64,000 bases of DNA from Diphasiastrum complanatum (GCA_029204225.1 CM055112.1:839852-903851), one strand, 5' to 3'; positions 1 to 11,847 are shown, counted from the stretch's first letter. Numbers and translations are program-made. The notes: generated by a model from the sequence alone, not told the origin.

Positions 1-179
1 GGAACTTTCCTTAAATATGGGCACCTATGAATGTGGGATGACTCCAAAACAACGCTACTTTGACCAAGAGTTCTTCCCAAAACCAGAAGTGCCTAAAGAA
101 GGGGTCGTACATTTATTTCTTGGACTTACATTCTTTAACTTTCGGTGTCTTGCATTTATACATTTTTGAGATTTTAGTC

Positions 180-700
180 TATTGAACCCTTACATTTTAA
201 GGGCTGTCTATGTCTTGAATTTTTACAGTTTCAGTGGTTTTAGTCTTTAGGACCCTTGCCATATTTTAGGGCTTTCAAATGTTTGGAATTTTTACATTTT
301 TTATGCTTTTCATCTATTTGATGTATGAATTTTGACTTTCTTAGGCTTTTAATTATATTATAATCTATAGCATTTTTTAGGACTTCCAATGCCTTCAATT
401 AACGTCATTTTTTGGGCTTTTAATATTTTAATCCCTAGAATTTTCTAGGGCTTTCAATGTCTTAAATTAATCTCATTTTGGGCTTTTAATTTGCTGAACT
501 TGCATTTTCTTAGGACTTAATGTTTTCAATTTTGACATTTTGTGGACTTTTAATTTGCTTAAATTCTACATTTAGGGGTTCTATTTAAGGGTTAAATGTA
601 TTTAGTTTACCTTTTTACATTTTATTACTGCTTCTAATTTGTTGTGTTTTTACATTTTATTGATGTTTGAATGTATTTTTAGATTAAAAAAAAAGTATTT
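180..700. repeat. AT-rich degenerate tandem repeats, left arm
   Basis: Loosely repeated units of about 45-60 bp contain the recurring words 'gggctttcaatg', 'acattttt' and 'gacttttaattt'. The mirror zone in the right arm is 5350-5840. No coding frame is present. Confidence 0.6.
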
Positions 701-1535
701 ATAGATTTTGATACATAAAGAAAAATGTGAGTTGCAAATGCATCTTTTTCATAATTTGGAATTACCTATATGACAATGCAAGTCTTCTTAGGTGGTCACA
801 AATTGTCTGTGAATAACTACATCACAATCTATCTTTACCTACATATTCAAAATTTTTGCAAAATAGGAAAAATGTGAATTACATATACATTTCTTTATCA
901 TTTAGATTTACCTAGATAACATTACAAATTTTCCTACATAGGTTGAACAAATTTCCTACATTACAAACCTTGGAGATCCATTGCAAGCAGGGAAATGTTT
1001 TCCCTACTTGGACACTCCAAAACCCCCTTATTGAAATGGGAAAATCGCTATTGAACTAGGAAATTTTGGGATTTCCCCACATGGAGAATGGTTTCATTTT
1101 TCTTGTGACACCGAGATTTCGAAGCAGTCTGATAATCAATCTGTAGCAGCATGCATGAAATCGCAGTAGGTTCAATGTACCGATAGATGAATTAACTACC
1201 TATATACATGACTGAACTTAGGAGCATAGATTTGCCACCAGCAGCATGCATAGTCAACAACAAGATGTACAAGACTGTGTACAAGTCTGATCCGGCAGCA
1301 GTAGTGTTCAAAAACTTAGAGCAGTACAATTATTGACAAGTTATTGGTTGCAAGGGCACAACTATGGAGAAGATACTACATTGCTTGCAATTATTACTAC
1401 AAGGGCATACTATACGGAACAGAACGAGAATCATGATGGTTGAGCTTGAGGGAAGTATAGCAGTGAAATGCTAGCACACTTAGGGAAAGCTGGTGCTAAA
1501 CCGCTCCAATCTAATGGGGATGCCTACCAAAAAGA

Positions 1536-1718
1536 CTAATCTGACAGCCATGATTCATCACTACCACTAGCAAGCTTCGTCAGGTCAGCATGAGAAAGAT
1601 CATCTGACCATGCACATTTCTGGCGCTCTCTGTACTTCATAAGGATTTGCTTAATTAGTATGACCATTACAAAGCTACACATACCAGAAGAAAAGAAATT
1701 CCAATTCATGCAAAACAC
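1536..1718 (-). pseudogene. Unknown gene 3' end, left-arm copy
   Basis: A 60-residue frame on the minus strand ends in SDESWLSD. Its C-terminal part (KYRERQK, then DLSHADLTKLASGSDESWLSD) is nearly the same in the right arm at 4506-4706, and the DNA recurs at 52362-52536. The protein similarity reaches exactly to a shared stop codon, and the DNA similarity continues past it, as expected for a last exon plus 3' UTR captured into a repeat. The N-terminal part includes a hydrophobic stretch (CSFVMVILIKQIL) that may be intron or membrane segment; a GTATGT donor-like site lies just upstream of it. I do not recognise the protein family, and no function is assigned. Confidence 0.45.
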
Positions 1719-2746
1719 AGAAGAATTGTAGTTGCATATTGTTTTGGAAAACGTGGCTGGGAAATACCTGGAAAATTTCAGAAGTTGTGATTTTTATAGT
1801 CTCTCAGATGCGTGTTGATGCTACCAATCACACAAGTCCACTTGCAAATTACTATTGCAATCCCTACAGGTGTAGCTAAATAACATTGCGTAGAGTAGAA
1901 CTCCAAACTGATCACTGATGAGAGAAAGACAGCTCTGGTTGGAAAGTATGCGTCTGCATAGAATACATCTCTAAACTTATCGTTGGTCAGAGAGACGAGT
2001 TTGGCAAGAGACTGATCGTTGATGAAAGAGAGACAAAGAGATTTATGATTTGTGAATTCGTTGGTTAGACAGATTCCAAAAAAGCAAATTTCAATTTGCA
2101 CATTCACAGTGCATGCAAGAGCAACTCCACTTCAACGCTGATGTGGCAACAAACTGGTCCGTGAGCACATGTACTTCAACGCTGACCTTTTAATAGCAGA
2201 AATTGATAGTAGACTCGTGTGACAACAAACTGTATCGCTGGTGTGGCAACAAACTGATCGCTGAGCACGTGCAGTTCAAACGAGCATCCGCTAGTTTCAT
2301 GCAAGCATGATGAGACACACTACATGCAAATAAAAAGACACCGCGAACAGAGAAAAACATTCTCAAGTACACTTTGCGGTGACAGAGACAGAATTAACTT
2401 AGACGCTGCTAAGCAAACATCTCAGGTTTGCTCTGTAATGGGTGTCTTCTACTCAGAAAAAGTTGTGCACAACGATGGATTGCTTTAGCTTGCATAATGA
2501 GGAGGACGTTACAAGCTTGAAAAAGGAGGCCACCAGAAACTGATGAAACAGAGGCAGATGAAACTTACAAGTGCTCTCTGTGTAGCTAGTCTTTCCCTGA
2601 TGAGCATAGTGAATTCATCATCGTTGATGTGAAGCTCTACATCTATCTCCACCGCCTCCCACCGACTTCCACAACATCCACCTATGTCATTTGTATATCT
2701 CCAACCACCTCCAACACAACTACGGCTCTCTCAGGCCTATACTCAT

Positions 2747-3083
2747 CAGTTTCTGGTGGCCTCTCGCATGAGTATAGGCCTGAGAGAACCGTAGTTGTGT
2801 TGGAGGCGGTTGGAGATATACGAATGACACATGTGGATGTTGTGGAAGTCGGTGGGAGGCGGTGGAGATAGATGTAGAGCTTCACATCAACGATGATGAA
2901 TTCACTATGCTCATCAGGGAAAGACTAGCTACACAGAGAGCACTTGTAAGTTTCATCTGCCTCTGTTTCATCAGTTTCTGGTGGCCTCCTTTTTCAAGCC
3001 TCCTCATTCTGCAAGCTAAAGCAATCCATCGCTGTCCACAACTTTTTCTGAGTAGAAGACACCCATCCAAACAGATCAAGATT

Positions 3084-3119
<36 letters not shown>

Positions 3120-3166
3120 AAGGCTGAGAGAGACGAGCTTTGTCTCTGTATATTTCTCTCTCGTTC
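2747..3166. repeat. Centre of giant foldback with extra unit and (CT)n
   Basis: The centre is not simple. A 21-bp loop at 2747-2767 is followed by a second, forward copy of the innermost unit (about 2768-3070), which pairs with 2440-2746. A pure CT run lies at 3087-3115. The same unit then recurs at 3167-3470 as the start of the right arm. The unit is therefore present three times, once inverted and twice direct. Confidence 0.85.
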
Positions 3167-4159
3167 GCATGAATATAGGCCTGAGAGAGCTGTAGTTGTG
3201 TTGGAGGCGGTTGGAGATATACAAATGACACAGGTGGATGTTGTGGAAGTCGGTGGGAGGCGGTGGAGATAGATGTAGAGCTTCACATCAACGATGATGA
3301 ATGCACTATGCTCATCAAGGAAAGACTCGCTACACAGAGAGCAGTTGTAAGTTTCATCTGCCTCTGTTTCATCAGTTTCTGGTTGCCTCCTTTTTCAAGC
3401 CTCCTCAGTTTGCAAGCTAAAGCAATCCATCGGTGTCCACAACTTTTTCTGAGTAGAAGACACTCATTACAGAGCAAACCTAAGATGTCTGCTTAGCAGC
3501 GTCTAAGCTAATTCTCTCTCTATCACCGCAAAGTGTACTTGAGAATGTTTTTCTCTATTCGCGGTGTCTTTTTATTTGCATGTAGTATGTCTCATCATGC
3601 TTGCATGAAACTAGTGGAATCATGCTTGCATGAAACTAGTGGATGATCGTTTGAACTGCATGTGCTCAACGATCAGTTTGTTGCCACACCAGCGATCCAG
3701 TTTGCTGTCACACGAGTCTACTATCAATTTTTGGTATTAAAAGATCAGCGTTGAAGTGCATGTGCTCACAGACCAGTTTGCTGCCACACCAGCGTTGAAG
3801 TGGACTTGCTCTTGCATGCACCGTGAATGTGCAAATTGAAATATGCTTTTTTGGAATATGTCTAACCAACGAATTCACAAATCGTAAATCTCTTTATCTC
3901 TCTTTCATCAACGATCAGTTTCTTGCCAAACTCGTCTCTCTGACCAGCGATAAGTTTAGAGATGTATTCTATGCAGACGCATAGTTTTTACCAGACCTGT
4001 CTTTCTCTCATGAGCGATCAGTTTGGAGGTCTACTCTACGCAATGTTATTTAGCTACACCTGTAGGGATCACAATAGTAATTTTCAAGTGGACTTGTGTG
4101 ATTGGTAGCATCAACACGCATCTGAGAGACTATAAAAATCACAACTTCTGAAATTTTCC

Positions 4160-4650
4160 AGGTATTTTCCAGCCACGTTTTCCAAAACAATATGCAACTA
4201 CAATTCTTCTGTGTTTGCATGAATTGGAATTTCTTTTCTTCTGGTATGTGTAGCTTTGGAATGGTCATACTAATTAAGCAAATCCTTATGAAGTACAAGA
4301 GCGCGAGAAACGTGCATGGTCAGTTGATCTTTCTCATAAGAAATTAGATGATTTTCTATCATCTTGTGTAGGTTTTGCAACGAAACTCCAAGGACGTGAT
4401 GCATCACCTTTATCTATCATTATGGCTTATTATCGTCAACGAGTTTCTATGACTTTACAATGCACTCAGGCACAGGTATTTGCCAGCCACGTTTTCTAAA
4501 ACAATATGCAACTACAATTTTTTTGTGTTTGCATGAATTGGAATTCCTTTTCTTCTGGTATGTGTAGCTTTGGAATGGTCATACTAATCAAGCAAATCCT
4601 TATGAAGTACAGAGAGTGCAAGAAACGTGCATGGTCAGTTGATCTTTCTC
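4160..4650. repeat. Tandem duplication of about 310 bp in right arm
   Basis: 4160-4339 and 4472-4650 are close direct copies. Between them lies about 130 bp, from 4340 to 4471, with no partner in the left arm. It has an open plus-strand frame containing LDDFLSSCVGFATKL and IMAYYRQRVSM, which resembles real protein but is not recognised. The duplication postdates formation of the foldback. Confidence 0.75.
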
Positions 4651-4706
4651 ATGCTGACCTAACGAAGCTCGCTAGTGCTAGTGATGAATCATGGTTGTCA
4701 GATTAG
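4506..4706 (+). pseudogene. Unknown gene 3' end, right-arm copy
   Basis: This 66-residue frame is the right-arm counterpart of 1536-1718 and ends in the same SDESWLSD before a TAG stop. It differs by conservative changes such as RERQK to RECKK and SGSD to SASD. The frame reads outward from the centre of the foldback, as does the left copy. A third, shorter copy at about 4200-4339 has the same start but loses the conserved C-terminus where unrelated sequence intervenes. It is likely a captured exon rather than a complete gene. The family is unknown. Confidence 0.45.
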
Positions 4707-5349
4707 TCTTTCTGGTAGCTATCCCCATTAGATTGGAGCGGTTTAGCACCTGATTTCCCTAAGTGTGCTAGCATTTCACTGCTATGCTTCCCTCAAGCTC
4801 AACCATCATGATTCTCATTATGTTCCGTATAGTATGCCCTTGCAGTAATAATTGCAAGCAATGTAGTATCTTCTCCATAGTTGTGCCCTTGCAACTTGTA
4901 ACATGTCAATAATTGTACTGTTCTAAGTTTTTGAACACTACTGCTGCCTGATCAGACTTGTACACTACATCTTGTTGTTACCTATGCATGCTGCTGGTGG
5001 CAAATCTATGCTCATTAGTTCAGTCATGTATATAGGTAGTTAATTCATCTATCAGTACGTTGAACCTACTGCGATTTCATGCATGCTGCTACAGATTGAT
5101 TATCAGACTGCTTCGAAATCTCAGTGTCACAAGAAAAATGAAACCATTCTCCATGTGGGGAAATCCCAAAATTTCCTAGTTCAACAGCGATTTTCCCATT
5201 TCAATAAGGGGGTTTTGGAGTGTCCAAGTAGGGAAAACATTTCCTTGCTTGCAATGGATCTCCAAGGTTCTTAAAGTAGGAAATTGGTTCAACCTATATA
5301 GGAAAATTTGTGATGTTATCTAGGTAAATCTAAATGATAAAGAAATGTA

Positions 5350-5840
5350 TAATCTAAAAATACATTCAAACATCAATAAAATGTAAAAACACAACAAATT
5401 AGAAACAGTATTAAAATGTAAAATGGAAAACTAAATACATTTAACCCTTAAATATAACCCCTACGTGTAGAATTTAAGCAAATTAAAAATCCACAAAATG
5501 TCAAAATTGAAAACATTAAGTCCTAAGAAAATGCAAGTTCATCAAATTAAAAGCCCAAAAAATGAGATCTATTCAAGACATTGAAAGCCCTAGAAAATTC
5601 TAGGGATTAACATATTAAAAGCCCAAAAAATGAGGTTAATTGAAGACATTGAAATGCTATGGATTATAATATAATTAAAAGCCTAAAAAAGTCAAAATTC
5701 ATACATCAAATAGATGAAAAGCATAAAAAATGTAAAAATTCAAGACATTTGAAAGCCCTAAAATATGGCAAGGGCCCTAAAGACTAAAACCACAGAAACT
5801 ATAAAAATTCAAGACATAGACAGCCCTTAAAATGTAAGGG
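5350..5840. repeat. AT-rich degenerate tandem repeats, right arm
   Basis: This is the inverted equivalent of 180-700, with recurring 'aaaagcccaaaaaatga' and 'gacattgaaagccct'. It is noncoding. Confidence 0.6.
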
Positions 5841-5841
5841 T

Positions 5842-6060
5842 TTAATAGACTAAAATCTCAAAAATGTATAAATGCAAGACACCGAAAGTTCTAAAGAATG
5901 TAAGTCCAAGAAATAAATGTACGCCCCCTTTCTTAGGCACTTCTGGTTTTGGGAAGAACTCTTGCTCAAAGTAGCGTTGTTTTGGAATCATCCCACATTC
6001 ATAGGTGCCCACATTTAAGGAAAGTTCCTCATTTACAAGTAGCCTCTTATGAAAGAGCAA
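5842..6060 (-). pseudogene. Unknown coding fragment at foldback tip
   Basis: The minus-strand frame contains NEELSLNVGTYECGMIPKQ and YFEQEFFPKPEVPK. The left arm encodes the same words in plus orientation from position 2 onward, with changes V to M, I to T and E to D. Conservation between the arms at protein level suggests a captured exon. I do not recognise the family. A second copy of the word 'ccagaagtgcct' lies just outside at about 6105, so the fragment's own flank may contain a small duplication. Confidence 0.35.
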
Positions 6061-7576
6061 TGCAAATAGGTATATTTACTCACTCTCCTCCACATGCTTT
6101 CGAGGCACTTCTGGTCTTGAGGTAGGTCAATCCATCTAATATTCAGACACCTCTTATACGGTAGCCACTGTTCAAAGTCATGTCACACAGACCTTAAAAC
6201 TTGTAAGAGAACCACAATTGTAAGTTATTCCAATGAAAGAATTGCAAAGCATTCAAATAAATCTAGAATAAGCCGCATCTATTCTAGTTTGATTTTGTGG
6301 GTTTGATGGGGGATTGTTTCGACACGGAAAGAAAAGAGGGGTTATTTGGTATACACACCCAAGAAACAAACACACCCAAGCAACAAGCACATACATTAAA
6401 AAGTTATCTCATACAATCCACAAACAAGATTTTTGCGTACTCCGTCCCAACTCCAGGGACCATTTGCATGAGAGAGAGAGAGCGAGAGTCACATCAACAA
6501 TAGACTATTTCACATTGGAGCAATAAACGAACACATGACAAAGTCATGTCACAAAAGTCACAAATAAAATTTATATCTATTCCACTAGCTACCACCCCCC
6601 CCCCTCCCCCCCCAACCACACAAACACACACATTCACATGCATGTGCATGCATGTGCATACACATACACATACACAAAACAAGAAAATGAAGATTAGTTT
6701 TTGTCCACTGCATAGCTTTGTGATTTCACAAGCTGGTGAATCCATCCATCACCCAAGGCTCAGTTATAAGTGTATGATTGTTGTCTTGAGCATTTCCCAT
6801 CATTCACCCTCTCTTCTATATCCAAAACATGGGATATGATGGCTGTAACTATCTGTCCATGAGAGTATGTAACTATCTGTCCATGTGAGCATGTAACTAT
6901 TTGTCCATACTTAATGCCCATCAAGAAATTTGGCACCTGATGATGGCTCTCAGGATATGAAAACAAATGATGGCCTTCGGGATGAAACAAATGATAGATC
7001 ACTCAAGATATGAAAACAAATGATGGCCCTTGTTAAGAGTAGCCAAATTGTTGCACAACTGGGCCACATGAATGGTTATTTTGAGTACCGAGGTAGACCA
7101 TAGTAATGAACCAGGAACATCTGATCCACCCTTGCCATTGCACATATTCGTTTTTTGCTATTGATCATGATCCCATACCAGAGGATGTGTTGTACCAAGA
7201 AATTTCAGCAAGCCATCACTCATGATAGCTTGGCATTGGTCCTTATCTTCAAAATGACTCATTGATTGATTGAATTTGAGAAATCCTAAGTTTTGGAAAT
7301 TCAACTGGCTCAAAGTTTATGCTTGAAATGTAGCTTTGGTCTAGTAGTACATGACACTCATTACTCCACACAACTCATTGAGGGTTTTTGTTTGACCAAT
7401 CTCAAGTTCAATAGATTTAGATTGCCCTTATCAAGGAGCTTAGTTTTGACCCCTACATATGTTATAAATAAAATTGATATATAGCTCAAATTTGATGTCT
7501 AACGTGCCAAACAGTTCAAATTTGGTCCTTGTGTTGCGAAAAAGAGCCTTCAGATTGCTTATATTTAACACCTTAT
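6061..7576. other. Intergenic stretch with simple repeats
   Basis: No gene was recognised. The stretch contains a C-rich run followed by CA-type repeats (about 6592-6680), a 24-bp unit repeated three times (about 6846-6912, core 'gtaactatctgtccat') and a duplicated segment with 'gatatgaaaacaaatgatgg' (about 6953-7028). The last 100 bp resemble 12690-12780, as expected because the Copia element at 7577 was inserted into this background. Confidence 0.5.
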
Positions 7577-8402
7577 TGTTGAATTTCACACGTGTGGATT
7601 GTCCACTACATGTACTTGTGATCTCCTAAGGTGTGTAGATGCACCAAGATCAAGACTAGATTGAGATTCAAGATCTATATTTGATTCTATGGCAAAAACA
7701 CACTACTACATGCATTCAATCACTTCCAACTCTCACTCACACGTATGGGAAGTGTTCCAAAAGTATGCTAAGTAAAAACAAGCTGCTCTCCTCGGGTAGA
7801 GAGAGAAAAAACATCATGAGCTCTCGGGTAGAGAGAGAAAGCTAGGAATCTAATGACACTCAAAATCCACTCAATCTCAAAATCAATTAGATCCAAATGA
7901 GGAGTACAATGATATTAGTAGATTCATGAGCTACCACTATGCTTAACTATAATTGAATTACACTTTGCCACCTCTTAATTCTATTGGACCATTGATCCAT
8001 GCACCTCTAAATTCTATTGGATTATATTCAAGCACACCTCAAATTCCTATTGCACCACACATGGTTCCACCTCTAAATCCTATTGGACCTCTTAAACTTC
8101 ATCAAACAAAAGCATTACACTTGTCTACACTCTAATTGGCACAACTTTGGCCTCCTACTCTATTTTGGCTCAATAGTGGCATTACAAGTGGAAATGGATA
8201 ATTTGCCATCTATGCCAAATTTGACCCTATCAACATCCTACACCTAAATGCTTGACTATGAGATTCTATGAGACCCCTACATCAAACATTTTGATTTACT
8301 TTACAATTCTCCACACGTGGGAACATCTTCCACACATGTGAAATTCACTTACAAACTTCTATCATAAAAAATACCAAGCTAGATTTTTGCCAATTTCTCA
8401 CA
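7577..8402 (-). repeat. 3' LTR of element A
   Basis: In element orientation it begins TGTGAGAAATTGGC and ends with CA. It matches 11860-12684 closely. A purine-rich strand (gaggag) lies just inside, at 8403-8408, and fits a polypurine tract. Confidence 0.9.
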
Positions 8403-8540
8403 CTCCTCAAAAAATAGCTTGGAAAGGTACTAGATCACTTGAGAAGTTTGTAAATCTTTTTGAGTGGATCCTTTGGTATGCATAAGAAGTGAAGATCAGC
8501 CAAGGGATCCATCATAGCAGCACCCTCACCGTATCCATGA

Positions 8541-11102
8541 TTAGATCTCTTTGGTAGAGATCTCTTGCCAATGCCTTTGAAGAGTGCTCCACCAATATGC
8601 CACTATGATCATGGGCTTTCTCCATGCTTGATGATGATCTTTGCTTTGAAAGTTCCACTTGCATGATGGATGCACCATAAATAGAGGAATCTGAGGCTTC
8701 CAAGCCTCATAAGGATCATGGAGATCAAGATCATAAGATGTGAAACAATAATGATTATCAAGATTATGCTTTCTAGCTTGACTAGTCCACATACAATGAA
8801 CTATATCCATGATGGATCTAATCTTGATATCAAAGACTATCTTGATCTTTTTTAGGCTAGTTACTCTCTCAAGGATGTAAGCGTCCACTTTGGATGCTTC
8901 ACTTAATCTCAAGAGGAGTTTACAATTTGCCTCAAAACATGGGAAAACATGACTTTCAAAAAAGTGAGTACCAAGCTCAATCTTGTTCTTATTAGAACCA
9001 AGAGCATACTTTTGACAATACAATATCTTGATTTCAAAAAGTATTGGAAACACATCTAAGTCAATAATGACAAGAAAAATGTCCATACCATAAGCATCAT
9101 ACAAAACTAGTATAGCTTTTCTTGAACTTTGAGATCCAAAAAATTCAATGAAGCAAGATAGCATTTCAAGCAAAGGAAGAGGAGCATATATGAATGTGTT
9201 GTAGTAGATACAACATAAAAAATGCCCCTCTTTGCCATGTAAGGTGAGCCATAAAGACTTGGCCATGCATCTTGAAGATCTTCTTGAAATCATATGAAGA
9301 AGAAACTCCTCCTCACACCTTGGCCCCATCATAACTTGAATACCTTCAAAAAAGATAACTTGTGATGCTTCTTGAGAAGCCTTGATCTCGGCCACTTCCA
9401 AGATTAAATCTTCATGCAATGTGATATCTCTATTCACAATCACTTTTGAAATAGAGAGTGTAAAGACACTAAAGGCCTCCTTGATGGATGAGTATCCAAT
9501 CATAATCCATGAGCTTGGATCATCCTTCCTTCTTGTTTCCAAGGGAATATGTGCAAAGCAAGCACTACCAAGTTCACTAAGGTGATCAACCTTAGGCTTC
9601 ATCTTGAATAAAACTTCATATGGTGCTATTCCTTCAAGAGCTCCAATACTCCTCAAAGCTTTGATCTTCAATGAGATTTTCTTCTCAACATATGCTTTCA
9701 ATAATAAGGAATAATCATACACCATAATACTTGAAGAGAGAAGATATGTGCATCTTGTGTGATCATCCTCCTTTGAAATATTGGACATATAAGAAACATC
9801 AAGAGAGTTTGCACTCTCACATGGATTCAATTTGTAGATGCCGTCAAATCTTGATCCATATGCAAGGATCTCACCATCCTTCTTAATCACACAATTGTAA
9901 ATATTGAAATTGACATCAAAGCCACTATCAAGAAGTTGGCCAACACTTAAGATGTTCTTTGTAAGCTTTGAGACAAAAAGAACATTGTTGAGAAAGAGAT
10001 CTTTAGAAGATGCAAGCTTCGAGGGAATAATCCCTACTCCTTCAATATTGCACTCATGCTTGCTTGCAATGTATATGGTCTTCTTGACTCCATCATAAGA
10101 CATAATAGATGAAAAAAAATTCTTGGAGACACACATATGTGAAGATGCTCCACTATCAATATACCATGAGTCATCCTTGTTGAAGGTGGAAGAGGAGAAG
10201 CTTGATGCCATAAGAGAGCCTTCTCCATCACTTGCAATATAGTCTTCTTTCTCATTGGTGATGTTGGCTTGATTGAGTTGATTCTTCTTCTTGAAGCGAT
10301 TGGTGGCATAATGGCCTTTCTTGCCACAATAAAAGCACTTGATCTTCTTCTTCTTGAGATTTGAAGTAGAAGCATGAGAGTTATCCTCCTCCTCCTCTCC
10401 ATCTTGGTCTTTAGCTTTGTCATTAGAGAAGTGATGGTGTTTCTTCTTACTCCTCTCTTTGTGCTTGGCAAATAGAACTCTGCCATCATCATGATTGAGT
10501 GATAGCTTGTCCATCCTCAAGAGTTTGTACTCTTGTCTTGATTCTTCAAAAATAAGCACACTTTGAAGGGCCTCCAAACTTGGTAGCTCCTCCTTAATGG
10601 CATAGGATTGGACAAGGTTGTCATATTCATCTCTCAAGACATTGAGAATGACTTGGACAAGCTCACTTTGATTGATTGAGTCACCAATACATGCAAGCTC
10701 CCTATGAATATCCTTGACTCTCAAAACATAATTACATGCACTCTCATCACTCTTTTTACTACTTTGGAAGATTTTATCTCTAAGAGTGAGGAGCCTAGAG
10801 GTGTTCTTAGCCTCATAGATGGACTTGAGACAATCCCAAGCTTCCTTGGATGTAGAACAATCACCAATCTCCCTCAATATCTCATTAGAGACATTCATCT
10901 TAATGTAGTGGAGAGCCATCCTAGCTCTCTTCTTGTATTTTCGTACTTCTTGAAGAAATTGAGGCTCCTCCTCAATCCCAAGTACAATGTCCATCACATC
11001 TTGGAGTATCAAGATGGACTCTATCCTCAACTTCCATATTGAATAATTGGAAGTAGACAATCTCTCACTTGGTTGCAACAAGTATGAACTCATTGAAGTC
11101 AT
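8541..11102 (-). CDS. Copia gag-protease polyprotein lacking pol, 853 aa
   Basis: A single unbroken frame of 853 codons. Residues 1-225 are a Copia gag (SIWKLRIESI, then the LVQVILNVL and YDNLVQSYA region). A zinc knuckle lies at about 256-269, but its fourth ligand is Arg instead of Cys. The aspartic protease motif WYIDSGASSHM is at about 313-323. A partial GAG-pre-integrase segment (FDGIYKL) follows, then the C-terminal part of integrase (GIAPYEVLFKMKPKV, about 493-507). The integrase DDE core is missing between them. The last 300 residues show no reverse transcriptase or RNase H motifs and I do not recognise them; they are rich in hydrophobic residues. A full-length Copia polyprotein is usually about 1300-1500 residues. 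Keeping one long frame despite these losses is unusual. Confidence 0.85.
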   Translation of the reverse strand: MTSMSSYLLQPSERLSTSNYSIWKLRIESILILQDVMDIVLGIEEEPQFLQEVRKYKKRARMALHYIKMNVSNEILREIGDCSTSKEAWDCLKSIYEAKNTSRLLTLRDKIFQSSKKSDESACNYVLRVKDIHRELACIGDSINQSELVQVILNVLRDEYDNLVQSYAIKEELPSLEALQSVLIFEESRQEYKLLRMDKLSLNHDDGRVLFAKHKERSKKKHHHFSNDKAKDQDGEEEEDNSHASTSNLKKKKIKCFYCGKKGHYATNRFKKKNQLNQANITNEKEDYIASDGEGSLMASSFSSSTFNKDDSWYIDSGASSHMCVSKNFFSSIMSYDGVKKTIYIASKHECNIEGVGIIPSKLASSKDLFLNNVLFVSKLTKNILSVGQLLDSGFDVNFNIYNCVIKKDGEILAYGSRFDGIYKLNPCESANSLDVSYMSNISKEDDHTRCTYLLSSSIMVYDYSLLLKAYVEKKISLKIKALRSIGALEGIAPYEVLFKMKPKVDHLSELGSACFAHIPLETRRKDDPSSWIMIGYSSIKEAFSVFTLSISKVIVNRDITLHEDLILEVAEIKASQEASQVIFFEGIQVMMGPRCEEEFLLHMISRRSSRCMAKSLWLTLHGKEGHFLCCIYYNTFIYAPLPLLEMLSCFIEFFGSQSSRKAILVLYDAYGMDIFLVIIDLDVFPILFEIKILYCQKYALGSNKNKIELGTHFFESHVFPCFEANCKLLLRLSEASKVDAYILERVTSLKKIKIVFDIKIRSIMDIVHCMWTSQARKHNLDNHYCFTSYDLDLHDPYEAWKPQIPLFMVHPSCKWNFQSKDHHQAWRKPMIIVAYWWSTLQRHWQEISTKEI

Positions 11103-11847
11103 GTAAAGTGGAGATAAATGAAAGTTATGAACAGAAAATGTTGCTTCTCTCTCACTATAGGATCCAATAATGGTGTGCTACCATCTCCTATGCAAGATCT
11201 TGCAACAAACTGTGAGATGATTCTCACTAGCTATCTCATTCTCTCCAAAACTAGATCTACTTCACATCAAATGATGGAGTATGGGCAAAGTTAGGATCAA
11301 ACACTCAAAGTTAGGATCAAATACACTAAGAAAACAAATTTGACTCAAATACAATGATATTGCATGAAACAAAATGGCTAACATCTCAAAACAGTGCCTG
11401 GATCACATATAGATGAGATTGGTAAGCATTCAACTGTGATTTTGGATCAAACAAGCAATCTCTTGACCAAACCAAATGTGTCCACCCAGGTCTAGGTGCC
11501 CTAACTAACCCTCTTTAAAAGCTTATAACTTATGATTGGCACAACCAAATGGAATGAAACTGATTGCATTAGATACTAGACAAAAATAGCTTCAAAACAA
11601 GCTATCAAGCAAGATAAATGAATCAAGCATGAGAGAGAACTTCCAAACTAAAATTGGATGTTCCTCACACGTGTTTGAGCACCTGATTCTGTACAGTACC
11701 AGGTCAGACACAATCAATGTCCTTTTGATCTCTTTTGATCCAAGATTGAACAAGATAGCTAGGAAAATGGGCCTTGACAACTTCTAGCTCAAGATTGATG
11801 AAAAATTTTCACTTAGATGGATCAAAATGCATGGTAACCTTAGGTAG

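Larger units (their letters stand above)
1..2746. repeat. Left arm of giant foldback
   Basis: Read in reverse complement, this segment matches 3167-6028 along its whole length, with position 1 pairing with about 6028. Both arms carry the same ordered landmarks: the fragment of an unknown protein at the outer tip, an AT-rich degenerate repeat zone, the 3' end of a gene ending in SDESWLSD, and an innermost unit of about 300 bp. Single-base differences are scattered throughout, so the arms are similar but not identical. The left arm starts at the window edge and may continue beyond it. Such structures arise from foldback transposons or inverted duplication, and a transcript could form a long double-stranded RNA. 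Confidence 0.9.
3167..6028. repeat. Right arm of giant foldback
   Basis: This is the inverted partner of 1-2746. It is longer than the left arm because of a tandem duplication of about 310 bp at 4160-4650, which the left arm lacks. The match to position 1 ends near 6028. Whether the homology goes further on the left cannot be tested in this window. Confidence 0.9.

Noticed and set aside
2629-3477. Multiple frames on both strands with similar N-termini
   Set aside because: They come from the thrice-repeated innermost unit of the foldback read in both directions; no consistent codon conservation.
9382-10492. Frames opposite or overlapping the element A polyprotein
   Set aside because: Shadows of the 853-codon frame in other phases.
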